Assembly (NCBI RefSeq): GCF_000972705.2
Contig: NZ_LATL02000241.1
Coordinates: forward strand, 1 to 27,395
Origin: Limnoraphis robusta CS-951
Lineage (GTDB): Bacteria; Cyanobacteriota; Cyanobacteriia; Cyanobacteriales; Microcoleaceae
Length of the DNA stretch: 27,395 nucleotides
Direction of reading: 5' to 3'
In this document: positions 7,540-14,746 of the stretch, in pieces
How positions within the stretch are numbered: the first letter of the stretch is position 1
Layout: every line of letters begins with the position of its first letter
Translations under genes and position numbers: made by a program
Notes under the pieces: generated by a model
The model's input: only the letters and a program-made list of their open reading frames with translations
Databases searched by the model: none
Told to the model about the DNA's origin: nothing

Positions 7540-7951
7540 ATTGCTTCAAAAGATTTCCTGATCCCCTGCTTTTTGGGGCTAATGGGTTTGGGTTCAAAAA
7601 AGTTCAACGGAATAAATAGAGATGTTCCTTGTAATCTTGCTGAACCTGCTATATATCGATGGGTTTCTAGCCAATTTTTATCGGCGAATGATTGCCCTGT
7701 AAAACTTTGATAGAGAATTCCCTGACAAGGTGAACCATCAGGGTTAGACTGTCCGTTTGGTTTGAAGGCATAAAATCGATAAGCCACAGATTCAAAGTTG
7801 GGGTAGAGGTAGACGCTCGTTTAATAAAAAATTCAACCGTTTTGTTTGAGGGAATCTGTCTGCTTAATCTTACAATCTTTTTGAGAATTTGTAAATCGCT
7901 ATCTTCAACCTTTACAATTTTGTTAGAATATTCAACCCAAACCCAGGAAAC
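7515..7951 (-). pseudogene. Frameshifted hypothetical gene
   Basis: Two minus-strand reading frames join into one protein-like sequence. From 7951 down to about 7820 one frame reads WVWVEYSNKIVKVEDSDLQ, then ILKKIVRLSRQIPSNKTVEF and FIKR. After a shift of one base near 7818-7820 the neighbouring frame continues SVYLYPNFESVAYRFYAFKP, then NGQSNPDGSPCQGILYQSFT and on to a stop at 7515. Read alone, the second frame gives a 90-aa ORF starting at GTG 7787 with no ribosome site, which I think is an artefact. No start codon is present in the upstream frame, so the 5' end is also lost. The family is unknown. A sequencing error in a real gene is the alternative. Confidence 0.5.
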
Positions 7952-7975
7952 TCACCCCAATTAAAATAGAGAAAA

Positions 7976-8034
7976 AACCACCAAGACACCAAGACACCCA
8001 GAGAAAATCTTCGTGTCTTTGTATCTTTGTGGTT
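7976..8034. repeat. Imperfect palindromic repeat (ACCACCAAGACACCAAGACAC type)
   Basis: The left arm 7976-7997 and right arm 8013-8034 pair over 22 positions with three mismatches. The right arm contains GTGTCTTTGTATCTTTGTGG. This style of repeat is dispersed in many genomes. It lies 20 bp past the end of the minus-strand aminopeptidase gene and could act as its transcription stop. The rest of the 7952-8054 gap shows nothing. Confidence 0.65.
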
Positions 8035-8054
8035 AGTTTCTCTTTGAAAGTTCA

Positions 8055-9440
8055 TCATTGACTCTGAACTAACGCTTCAACTTGACTGGCTTGGTTGGGT
8101 AAATTAGCCGTTAACACTTCGGTTCCCGTTTCTGTAATTAAGACGTCATCTTCGATGCGAATTCCTCGCACATCTGCAAATTCTTTTAACTTCTCCCAAT
8201 TTACTACTTCTTGATATTTTTCCCGATTTTCTTCATCCTGCAAAATCGCCGGAACTTGATAAAAACCCGGTTCTATTGTGACTAACATTCCCGCCTGTAA
8301 CGGACGATTTAATCGCAAATATCCTAGCCCGAACCGTTCACTTCTAATTCTTCCTTCTGCGTATCCGGCTAAATCTCCTAAATCTTCCATATCATGGACG
8401 TCTAAACCCAATAAATGACCAATTCCATGAGGGAAAAATAAGGCATGAGCATCTTGTTCGACTAAATCGCTGGGTTGACCTTTTAATATGCCTAGATTAA
8501 CTAATCCTTCCGCAATTTTTAAAGCGGCTAACAGATGAATTTCTCGGTATTCTACCCCCGGTTTAATCTTTTCAATACAAGTATCATGGGCGTCTAAAAC
8601 TACCTCATAAATATCCCGTTGTGTTGAGGAAAATTTACCGGAAACAGGCCAAGTTCGAGTGATATCAGCCGCCCATCCCATTGCCGTCTCCGCACCGACA
8701 TCTACTAATAGCAAATCCCCCGTTTGTAGAGGGTTAAAATACTTTTCGTGGTGCAGCACTTGACCGTGAACCGTGACAATGCTATTGTAAGAACACACTG
8801 TATTGTGGGAAGTTATGACTTTTTCCATCTCGGCTCTGACCTCCCCTTCGGTTTTCGCTTTGGAAGTGACTGCCATACCTGCTTTGTGAGCTTCAACGGT
8901 AATTTTGGCGGCTTGGCGAAGTTCAGTTAACGCCGCTTGATCGTGAGACAAGCGTAACGCAATAATCGCTTTTATCAGTTCTAAATCAATGCCTGTTGCG
9001 GTTTTGGGAGGATGAACTGCACGGTTAAGGTGTTGAAACTGTTGGGTTTGAGTGATCGGATCTTGAATTAAAATCGTCGCTGCACCTGCCACCCGAGACG
9101 CTAACTCAGCCAGGGGAAACGCCGCATCCGCCCCGATAGATTCTGCGATAGTCTCCCGTTTGGGCATTTCTCCGTGCCAGAGGGCGTAACTGGGGGGCGG
9201 CTCATCGATGAACAACTCCATTTTACCTCCCTCGAGGCGAATTACAGCATTTTCTAACGGAAGTCCGGCGAAGTAGAGAAAATGACTGCTAGCGCGAAAC
9301 GGGTAAGTATTGGCGGGAAAATTACGGGAACGATACCCTCCTGACCAGAGAATAGCCGGAAAATCGATTAATTTTGCCAGTTGTTCTCGTCGGGAACGTA
9401 AAGCGTCAGGCAGTTGTTGGGAATCAGTGGGCAGTTGCAT
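8055..9440 (-). CDS. pepP: Xaa-Pro aminopeptidase (M24B, aminopeptidase P)
   Basis: Removes the N-terminal residue from peptides with proline in second position; cytoplasmic, two metal ions. It is 461 aa from ATG 9440, a normal length. The N-terminal creatinase-like domain (about 1-170) includes FRASSHFLYFAGLP. The C-terminal pita-bread domain carries all metal ligands: D247 (LLVDVGAE), D259 (ADITRTW), H342 in HGIGHLLGLDVHD, E390 (TIEPGFY) and E430 (IRIEDD). The frame also opens at TTG 9449, three codons upstream; ATG 9440 is preferred, although neither has a clear ribosome site. It is divergent from the tnpB element, which inserted or arose 60 bp upstream of it. Confidence 0.93.
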   Translation of the reverse strand: MQLPTDSQQLPDALRSRREQLAKLIDFPAILWSGGYRSRNFPANTYPFRASSHFLYFAGLPLENAVIRLEGGKMELFIDEPPPSYALWHGEMPKRETIAESIGADAAFPLAELASRVAGAATILIQDPITQTQQFQHLNRAVHPPKTATGIDLELIKAIIALRLSHDQAALTELRQAAKITVEAHKAGMAVTSKAKTEGEVRAEMEKVITSHNTVCSYNSIVTVHGQVLHHEKYFNPLQTGDLLLVDVGAETAMGWAADITRTWPVSGKFSSTQRDIYEVVLDAHDTCIEKIKPGVEYREIHLLAALKIAEGLVNLGILKGQPSDLVEQDAHALFFPHGIGHLLGLDVHDMEDLGDLAGYAEGRIRSERFGLGYLRLNRPLQAGMLVTIEPGFYQVPAILQDEENREKYQEVVNWEKLKEFADVRGIRIEDDVLITETGTEVLTANLPNQASQVEALVQSQ

Positions 9441-9527
9441 TATTTTCAAGGGAGAATTTGAGCGTTTAATTGATCATCGAAATTTTGGGTCTGAAACCCC
9501 GCCCTAAAGGACGGCTTTATTCAATAA

Positions 9528-9558
9528 GTTTAACGTCTTCACAAGACATATGTTAAAC
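9528..9558 (+). promoter_or_regulatory. Hairpin directly before tnpB
   Basis: GTTTAAC (9528-9534) pairs with GTTAAAC (9552-9558), and GTCTT (9535-9539) with AAGAC (9543-9547), around a 3-nt loop with a 4-nt bulge on the right side. It lies 8 bp before the tnpB ATG. It may be the subterminal left-end structure recognised during transposition, or it may limit tnpB expression. Confidence 0.55.
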
Positions 9559-9566
9559 TATGAGGC

Positions 9567-10742
9567 ATGACTGAGAAAGCCTATCGCTACCGTTTTTACC
9601 CAACTCCCGAACAGGAAAACCTGTTGAGGAGAACGTTAGGATGCGTGCGACTGGTGTACAACAAGGCACTGGCGGTACGAACCGAGGCTTGGTATGAACG
9701 TTTTGAACGAGTTGGCTATTCTCAAACCTCTTCGATGCTGACGGAATGGAAGAAAGAGGAGGAATTAGACTTCTTAAATGAGGTCAGTTGTGTTCCCCTT
9801 CAGCAAGGGTTGAGGCACTTACAAACTGCGTTTACCAACTTCTTTGCGGGTCGGGCGAAATACCCAAACTTCAAGATAAAACGTAACGGTGGGAGTGCCG
9901 AATTTACCAAGTCAGCTTTCAAATTCAAAGCAGGTCTTGTCTACATTGCTAAGTGTTTTGAACCTTTGCCAATTCGATGGAGTCGTCAACTTCCCAAGGG
10001 ATGCGTACCTTCTACAATAACGGTCAAATTAGACCCGAGTGGAAGATGGTTTGTTTCTTTGAAAATTGACGACCCAACAGACCACAAACTAAAACCCGTC
10101 GATAAAAAAGTGGGAATTGATCTTGGTATCAGCAGTCTCCTTACCACCTCCGATGGAGTGAAGGTTTCAAATCCCAAGCATTTTGACAAGCTATACAAAA
10201 AACTCAGACTTGCTCAAAAGTCTTTAAGCCGAAAAACTAAAGGTTCTTTGAACAGAGAGAAAGCAAGAGTTAAAGTAGCTCGAATTCAAGCCAAAATTGC
10301 TGATTGCAGGCGCGACCAAACTCACAAGCTAACGACTCAACTAATGAGTGAAAATCAAACGATAGTCGTTGAGGATTTAGCTGTAAAGAACATGGTGAAA
10401 AATCACAAATTAGCCAGAGCAATCAGCGACGCCAATTGGGGAGAACTGGTTCGACAACTTAACTATAAAGCTGAGTGGTACGGACGAGAATTGATCAAAA
10501 TAGATAGATGGTTTCCCAGTTCAAAGCGTTGTTCAAATTGTGGGTATATCGGCGAAAAAATGTCGTTGAATATCAGGGAATGGGATTGCCCCAAGTGCAA
10601 CTCTCACCATGATCGAGATATCAACGCTAGTATAAATATTTTGGCGGCAGGGCTTGCCGTGTCAGTCTGTGGAGCGAGTGTAAGACCCGAAGAGAGTAAA
10701 TCTCGCAAGGCAACTGCTAAGAAGCAGAAACCCAAATCGTAA
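9567..10742 (+). CDS. tnpB: TnpB, RNA-guided nuclease of an IS200/IS605 element
   Basis: A 391-aa, apparently intact TnpB. The N-terminal helical domain starts KAYRYRFYPTPEQENLLRRT. The RuvC active site is complete: D185 in GIDLGISS, E269 in VVEDLAVKN and D351 in HDRDINAS. The zinc finger lies between motifs II and III, with C322/C325 (CSNCG) and C341/C344 (CPKC). Established knowledge: TnpB cuts DNA next to a short TAM using an omega/reRNA made from the element's right end, and helps retain the element. The C-terminal tail is Lys-rich (SRKATAKKQKPKS). Expression may be limited, since there is no proper ribosome site and a hairpin lies just upstream. Confidence 0.93.
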   Translation: MTEKAYRYRFYPTPEQENLLRRTLGCVRLVYNKALAVRTEAWYERFERVGYSQTSSMLTEWKKEEELDFLNEVSCVPLQQGLRHLQTAFTNFFAGRAKYPNFKIKRNGGSAEFTKSAFKFKAGLVYIAKCFEPLPIRWSRQLPKGCVPSTITVKLDPSGRWFVSLKIDDPTDHKLKPVDKKVGIDLGISSLLTTSDGVKVSNPKHFDKLYKKLRLAQKSLSRKTKGSLNREKARVKVARIQAKIADCRRDQTHKLTTQLMSENQTIVVEDLAVKNMVKNHKLARAISDANWGELVRQLNYKAEWYGRELIKIDRWFPSSKRCSNCGYIGEKMSLNIREWDCPKCNSHHDRDINASINILAAGLAVSVCGASVRPEESKSRKATAKKQKPKS

Positions 10743-10782
10743 GGTTTGGGAATCCCCTTCGTTTACGGAGGGGAGGATGTCA
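10620..10782 (+). ncRNA. Predicted omega RNA (reRNA) of TnpB
   Basis: In characterised IS605 elements the guide RNA scaffold overlaps the tnpB 3' end and ends at the element's right end. Here that interval finishes with the hairpin at 10754-10773. The guide would be the bases just after about 10782, beginning AAAATAGTGTG. Position is inferred from the family; no transcript boundary can be seen in sequence. Confidence 0.35.
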
Positions 10783-10839
10783 AAAATAGTGTGTTATATT
10801 GGCTTATCTGAAAATTTGGAAAGTGTTGAAGAAGAATAC

Positions 10840-10932
10840 ATCCGTCAGAATAAATCCGTCAGAATCAATCAGTGGGGGATTGGGACCCGCCACTGATTGT
10901 AGACCGCTAAATAGAAGATTTAGCGGGGGTCT
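10840..10932. other. 14-bp tandem repeat and two adjacent strong stem-loops
   Basis: ATCCGTCAGAATAA/ATCCGTCAGAATCA is a tandem pair (10840-10867). Then CAATCAGTGG (10866-10875) pairs perfectly with CCACTGATTG (10890-10899). One base later, CGCTAAAT (10905-10912) pairs with ATTTAGCG (10918-10925), extended by AGAC (10901-10904) with GTCT (10929-10932). It lies between an intact tnpB element and a decayed tnpB 5' end, so it is probably a terminal structure of an old IS605-type element. A structured RNA is also possible. Confidence 0.55.
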
Positions 10933-11011
10933 TCAACCCAATTATTCATCTGCCACTCGTACAGAATTCAATTCTGAATTCTGGCTCCTGACTCCTGAAT
11001 TCTGTTTGATA

Positions 11012-11155
11012 ATGTTTAAGGTGTATAAGTACAGGATATACCCAATAGCGATCAACAGATAGCGAAGCGCGAAGAACTTGGGCTGCTGTAGATAGTTTTG
11101 GAACTCTTCTCTAAAGTTGTGTCAGCAGACTGATATTGAGACGGGGAAAGGATAA
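11012..11155 (+). pseudogene. Decayed 5' end of a second tnpB
   Basis: ATG 11012 gives MFKVYKYRIYP, the classic TnpB N-terminus. The next residues NSDQQ appear in another frame. After a further shift the sequence reads LGCCR, a stop, then FWNSSLKLCQQTDIETGKG and a stop at 11153-11155. This follows the TnpB order (…FGCCRxxWNxxL…T…TGKG). Two frameshifts and an in-frame stop, with no RuvC region downstream, show a dead fragment. It is a different TnpB lineage from the intact copy, whose corresponding segment reads LGCVRLVYNKAL. The frame that opens at 10799 is only accidentally continuous with it. Confidence 0.75.
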
Positions 11156-11251
11156 GATGTTTTTAGCAGTACCCGAAAAATTCACTCAAACGAGATTGAG
11201 ACAGCCGGGAACAACTGAAAACCTATTCTTTAGTTTGCTCTAAAATGCAAC

Positions 11252-12538
11252 ATGAACCGCAAAAAAGGGGATGAAAAGTTAGCTGTATTGGTGGCGCTGG
11301 GAATTACGCTTGTTCATCCAGTCGGGGTGAGTTTCGCTCAAACTCAGCCGGAAACCGCCACCCTGTTTTCAGATATTCAAGGACATTGGGCGCAGGGATG
11401 TATTCAAACCTTGGCGCAACGAAAAATCGTTGGGGGAAACCGTGAAGATGATCGATTTCGCCCGGATGAACCGATGAAACGGGTGGAGTTAGCGATTATT
11501 TTTAGTCAAGCGTTTCCTGATGCTGAATCCGTTCGCAAACCCACAAATTTTGCCGATATTCCGACTAATTATTGGGCTTATGATGCGATTCGAGATGCGG
11601 ATCGCAAAGGCTTTCTTTCGGGCTATATTGCAGGTGCTTTTAATCCGATGGTGACGGTATCACGGGTACAGGTTTTAACCGCATTAACTCAGGGATTAGG
11701 TTATCAACCCCGTTTTTTATCGACTGAACAATTAGAGCGGATTTTTACCGATGCAAATCAAATTCCTGAAGCGTCAAAAAATGCGATCGCTGCGGCGACT
11801 GAAAATGGCTTAGTGGTGAATTATCCGAATGTTCAAAAATTAAATCCTAATCAACCCGCCACTCGGGCTGAAGTTGCAACATTTATCTGTCAAGTGATTG
11901 TTGATTCTCGCCAAACGCCTTTTGTTCCGACTGAATATATCGCTCGAATTCCAGCAGATGAGTTATCAAAGTTAACGCCTCAACCTATTGTTTTAAACGC
12001 CAAAGAAGCCGAAGACAAACCCGAAATTGTTCCAGATAAACCCGAGGAAAATCAACCCACACAGACAACATCTGAACCCTCTGAACCCTCTGCGAATTCT
12101 TCTGAAGAAATCCCCCCATCTGAGTCTTTACCGCTTATCCCGGAGATTCCTGAGTCTTTAGAAGCCAGCGCTCGTTTAGAAGATGTCGAAGCGTTATTGT
12201 TTTATCAACCGGAAGATCAGCCTTCAACGAACAAAATATTACGTTTACAAATTGTTCGCCGAGGACAGTTAAGATTTAGTGAATCAATTTTATTAGTCGC
12301 TCGGGGAAATAATCAGCCTTTTGATGAATTTTTAGGGGTGGAAATTGCCGATATTAATGGAGATAAAGAACCGGAAATTATGCTTGACTTCCGAACAAAT
12401 AGTTCAAATTCTCCGGTTTACTATTCTCTGATTTATCGTTATAATCCGATTCGAGGTCAATATGTTCCGATTCGTCAAGATTGGGGAAATACTCCTCCAG
12501 AACGTTTACAAAATCAGAATAATCCTGAAGGGGTTTAA
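11252..12538 (+). CDS. SLH-domain surface protein with C-terminal FG-GAP-like domain
   Basis: A 428-aa exported protein. A signal peptide spans about residues 1-29 (basic start, hydrophobic 9-22, SFAQ end). Three S-layer homology repeats follow: about 38-95 (FSDIQGHWAQGCIQTLAQRK), 99-158 (FADIPTNYWAYDAIRDADRK) and 164-222 (FTDANQIPEASKNAIAAATE). SLH repeats bind peptidoglycan-linked polymer in the periplasm. A Pro/Glu/Ser-rich linker covers about 245-305. The C-terminal domain (310-428) contains DINGDKEPEIMLDF (367-380), a calcium-loop pattern of FG-GAP/integrin-like repeats. Most cyanobacterial SLH proteins carry an OprB porin barrel; this one does not. No clear ribosome site is seen before ATG 11252. 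Confidence 0.85.
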   Translation: MNRKKGDEKLAVLVALGITLVHPVGVSFAQTQPETATLFSDIQGHWAQGCIQTLAQRKIVGGNREDDRFRPDEPMKRVELAIIFSQAFPDAESVRKPTNFADIPTNYWAYDAIRDADRKGFLSGYIAGAFNPMVTVSRVQVLTALTQGLGYQPRFLSTEQLERIFTDANQIPEASKNAIAAATENGLVVNYPNVQKLNPNQPATRAEVATFICQVIVDSRQTPFVPTEYIARIPADELSKLTPQPIVLNAKEAEDKPEIVPDKPEENQPTQTTSEPSEPSANSSEEIPPSESLPLIPEIPESLEASARLEDVEALLFYQPEDQPSTNKILRLQIVRRGQLRFSESILLVARGNNQPFDEFLGVEIADINGDKEPEIMLDFRTNSSNSPVYYSLIYRYNPIRGQYVPIRQDWGNTPPERLQNQNNPEGV

Positions 12539-12610
12539 TATTAACTTATACCCCGTTAAACTGAAGCCTGAGTGATTGTAAAAGCGGGATATTTAAGCTC
12601 ATCTTCTATC

Positions 12611-13606
12611 CTAGAATAACGGCTCATCCTCTAATAACTCAACTGTCGAACTGATTAAATTTTGTTGAGTTTGAGACAACCGAGAAAGACTTCTAAATCC
12701 TTTGAAAATCGGTTCAAGCTGAGATTTTGCATCCTCATAACCCTGTTGTTTCAACTCTTGAATTCTGTCAGCATCAAAGTTGAGCAAACTTTGTAAATCT
12801 GAATTGAGTAGTTTTTGCGGGCGAATTTCAATAATCGTTTGATGGGGAAAATCATGGCGGTTCCAAACCCGACCACTTCCCAAGTGTATCACAATTACAT
12901 GAGTACAACCTCTAGCCGCTAATGCACCCAACGGAACGTTATCAACCAAACCGCCATCAACGTAGTTTTTCCCGTTAACACTTCGACAGGGAAAAGCTAG
13001 AGGAATAGCGACACTCGCCAACAATAAATTATAAACAGTTTCGTGATCTGGGCAATCTTGAATGCACAACCATTCTGCACCCGTTCCCATTTTAGCGCGA
13101 ATAAAATCTATTAACCAATCATAACCCAAACCGGGTATTTTTAACGAAGGAAATACTGTCACCCAGAGTTCAATTCCTCGCCGCAACTCAACGGGATTAA
13201 TCGTTTCTCGTACCAGATATTCTATCGGAGTTGGATCGTAAAAAGCGGTTCTATCTTTCAAGATTCCGCTTTCAACTAAAAAATGTAACATCCACTCTCG
13301 AAAAGTGGGGATAAAAGTTTGGGCGGCGTAACTAAGAAGATGATAAATTTGTTCAGTATTGGGTTTAAGAATTTCAACTTCTCCGAGATTTGTCCAGAGT
13401 TCATTTAGCTGTTGAACGGCGTTAGAAAACGGGCGATAAGAGGCTAAAACCGCCCCGTTAAGAGCGCCTACACTGGTTCCAGCGATAATTTTGGGTTGAA
13501 AGTTCAATTCCGCTAAATAACGCAGTGCGCCCGCTTGATAAGCACCTTTTGCACCGCCTCCGGTTAATACTAATCCCCATTGAGAATTGAGAAAATTTTC
13601 AATCAT
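12611..13606 (-). CDS. Patatin-like phospholipase
   Basis: A 331-aa patatin-fold lipid acyl hydrolase with a Ser-Asp dyad. The oxyanion loop GGGAKG is at 16-21, the nucleophile Ser45 in GTSVGALNG, and the catalytic Asp217 in YVDGGLVDN. All catalytic parts are present. The protein lacks a signal peptide and membrane spans and is of RssA/YchK-like length with a C-terminal extension. The frame reaches TTG 13615; ATG 13606 is chosen. It is third in a minus-strand run after the dynamin-like and coiled-coil genes, 79 bp downstream, with a small palindromic repeat in between, so co-transcription is possible but not certain. A membrane lipid substrate is inferred. Confidence 0.9.
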   Translation of the reverse strand: MIENFLNSQWGLVLTGGGAKGAYQAGALRYLAELNFQPKIIAGTSVGALNGAVLASYRPFSNAVQQLNELWTNLGEVEILKPNTEQIYHLLSYAAQTFIPTFREWMLHFLVESGILKDRTAFYDPTPIEYLVRETINPVELRRGIELWVTVFPSLKIPGLGYDWLIDFIRAKMGTGAEWLCIQDCPDHETVYNLLLASVAIPLAFPCRSVNGKNYVDGGLVDNVPLGALAARGCTHVIVIHLGSGRVWNRHDFPHQTIIEIRPQKLLNSDLQSLLNFDADRIQELKQQGYEDAKSQLEPIFKGFRSLSRLSQTQQNLISSTVELLEDEPLF

Positions 13607-13626
13607 TTTATTCAAAAATATAAAGT

Positions 13627-13676
13627 TTGTAGTAGCGCTTTAGCGCATTCATTACAATTGGGCTGAAGCCCTACAA
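13627..13676. repeat. Composite palindromic element
   Basis: Outer arms TTGTAG (13627-13632) and CTACAA (13671-13676) enclose two small hairpins, GCGCTTTAGCGC (13635-13646) and GGGCTGAAGCCC (13660-13671). Elements of this style are dispersed in filamentous cyanobacterial genomes. It separates the patatin gene from the coiled-coil gene and would be transcribed if the three genes form one operon. Confidence 0.6.
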
Positions 13677-13685
13677 CGAACTGAC

Positions 13686-14678
13686 TCACCGAATTAAATT
13701 AACACAATCATTGGCAATTTCTTCGACAATAGCGGTAACAAATTCTCGCGCATCGGTGGTTTGAGAAATCCGATCAATTTGTTGGCGACAAAGAGCGATC
13801 GCACATTTTCCAATTTGTTTCGGCTGGGCGTCTGGCGGTAAAATTGCGAGTTCTAAAGTTGTGCCGAGAGTAAATAATAATGGTGTGGTTTGTAGCCGCG
13901 AAAACCGAAGCGATCGCACTTCTAATAACGCCGCAGTAAGTTCGCGATCATCTGCGGGTATTTCTTTACAGGTTTGATTGAGTAAATTTGCGAGTCCAAA
14001 AAATTGTTTAGAAGGGGGTTGACTGTGGGCTAGTATTTTATTTACCACAAGGGGACGAAATCTTTTAGTATCGCCCGTTACTTGTTCGTAAATTGCAACG
14101 GAACTGCTAAATATTTCCCTGGTTAACAATGCTATTTGTATCGCCCAGGGTAAGTTTGTATAGGTTTGTTCCGCCATCCAAGCGGTTAGAATTCGATCCA
14201 AATCTTCCGATGCGGCGATTCTAATTTCTAGCTGATAAATTCGGCTTTCTAATTCATTTAATCGCTGGTTAATTGCGTTGATTGAGTTTTCGAGGTGTTC
14301 ACTCAGAGATAATATTGCTTGTTTTTGACGGCGAATGGCTTCCCGTGCTTCTAATAATGATTGTTGGGTAACTTTTAGGGCGACTTGGCTAATACTTAGA
14401 GAATCTGTTAATTCTAATACCCAATTATACAACGCTTCTTGACCTGCGATCAGGTTGCCATCGAGTAACAGTTGACGTTGGCGATCGCTTCCGGTTAAGC
14501 TCTCAAAGAGTTGTCCGAAATATCCTCGACTTTTGCGATAACGAATTAAGTCTTTATTGATGTCTATTCCGTTAACTAAATCGACCAATGCTTTATCGCT
14601 AACTAGGGGAATTCGTTGTTGGAGTTGTTGAAGGCGATCGCTTAATTCTGTTTGGGGTTGTCGGTGAGTTGAGAACAT
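13686..14678 (-). CDS. Coiled-coil protein resembling YjcZ (RdcB-like), dynamin partner
   Basis: A 330-aa soluble protein. Residues about 40-95 contain GYFGQLFESLTGSDRQRQLL and LLDGNLIAGQEALYNWVLEL. A long coiled coil follows at 95-157 (LLEAREAIRRQKQAILSLSE, then INQRLNELESRIYQLEIRI). The C-terminal half is helical and globular. The GxFxxLxxxLTG...RQ segment and the position next to a dynamin-like GTPase recall E. coli YjcZ, which neighbours YjdA/CrfC and has been linked to diguanylate cyclase control (RdcB). That link rests on memory of the family and gene order, not on an alignment. It starts 68 bp after the dynamin stop on the same strand. A scaffold or regulator of the GTPase is the likely job. 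Confidence 0.65.
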   Translation of the reverse strand: MFSTHRQPQTELSDRLQQLQQRIPLVSDKALVDLVNGIDINKDLIRYRKSRGYFGQLFESLTGSDRQRQLLLDGNLIAGQEALYNWVLELTDSLSISQVALKVTQQSLLEAREAIRRQKQAILSLSEHLENSINAINQRLNELESRIYQLEIRIAASEDLDRILTAWMAEQTYTNLPWAIQIALLTREIFSSSVAIYEQVTGDTKRFRPLVVNKILAHSQPPSKQFFGLANLLNQTCKEIPADDRELTAALLEVRSLRFSRLQTTPLLFTLGTTLELAILPPDAQPKQIGKCAIALCRQQIDRISQTTDAREFVTAIVEEIANDCVNLIR

Positions 14679-14746
14679 TTTAACTCGGTAAATGGGATTA
14701 AGTTGGTTGGTTAGACAGGGAATTAATTCCCTGCCTGAGTAATTGA

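Larger units (their letters stand above)
9499..10782 (+). mobile_element. IS200/IS605-family element, tnpB only
   Basis: The left end is marked by an imperfect hairpin CCGCCCTAAAGGACGG (9499-9514). The right end is marked by hairpin CCCCTTCGTTTACGGAGGGG (10754-10773), followed by AGGATGTCAA, the usual right-end context in cyanobacterial relatives. Only tnpB is inside; there is no tnpA (Y1 transposase), so any movement needs TnpA from elsewhere. No terminal inverted repeats or target duplication are expected for this family. The exact outer bases are approximate to within about 15 bp on each side. Confidence 0.8.

Noticed and set aside
9986..10198. 70-aa minus-strand frame inside tnpB
   Set aside because: Antisense shadow of intact tnpB.
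10799..11062. 87-aa plus-strand reading frame
   Set aside because: It runs through repeats and stem-loops, and only its last 16 residues look like protein. Those are the start of the decayed tnpB at 11012.
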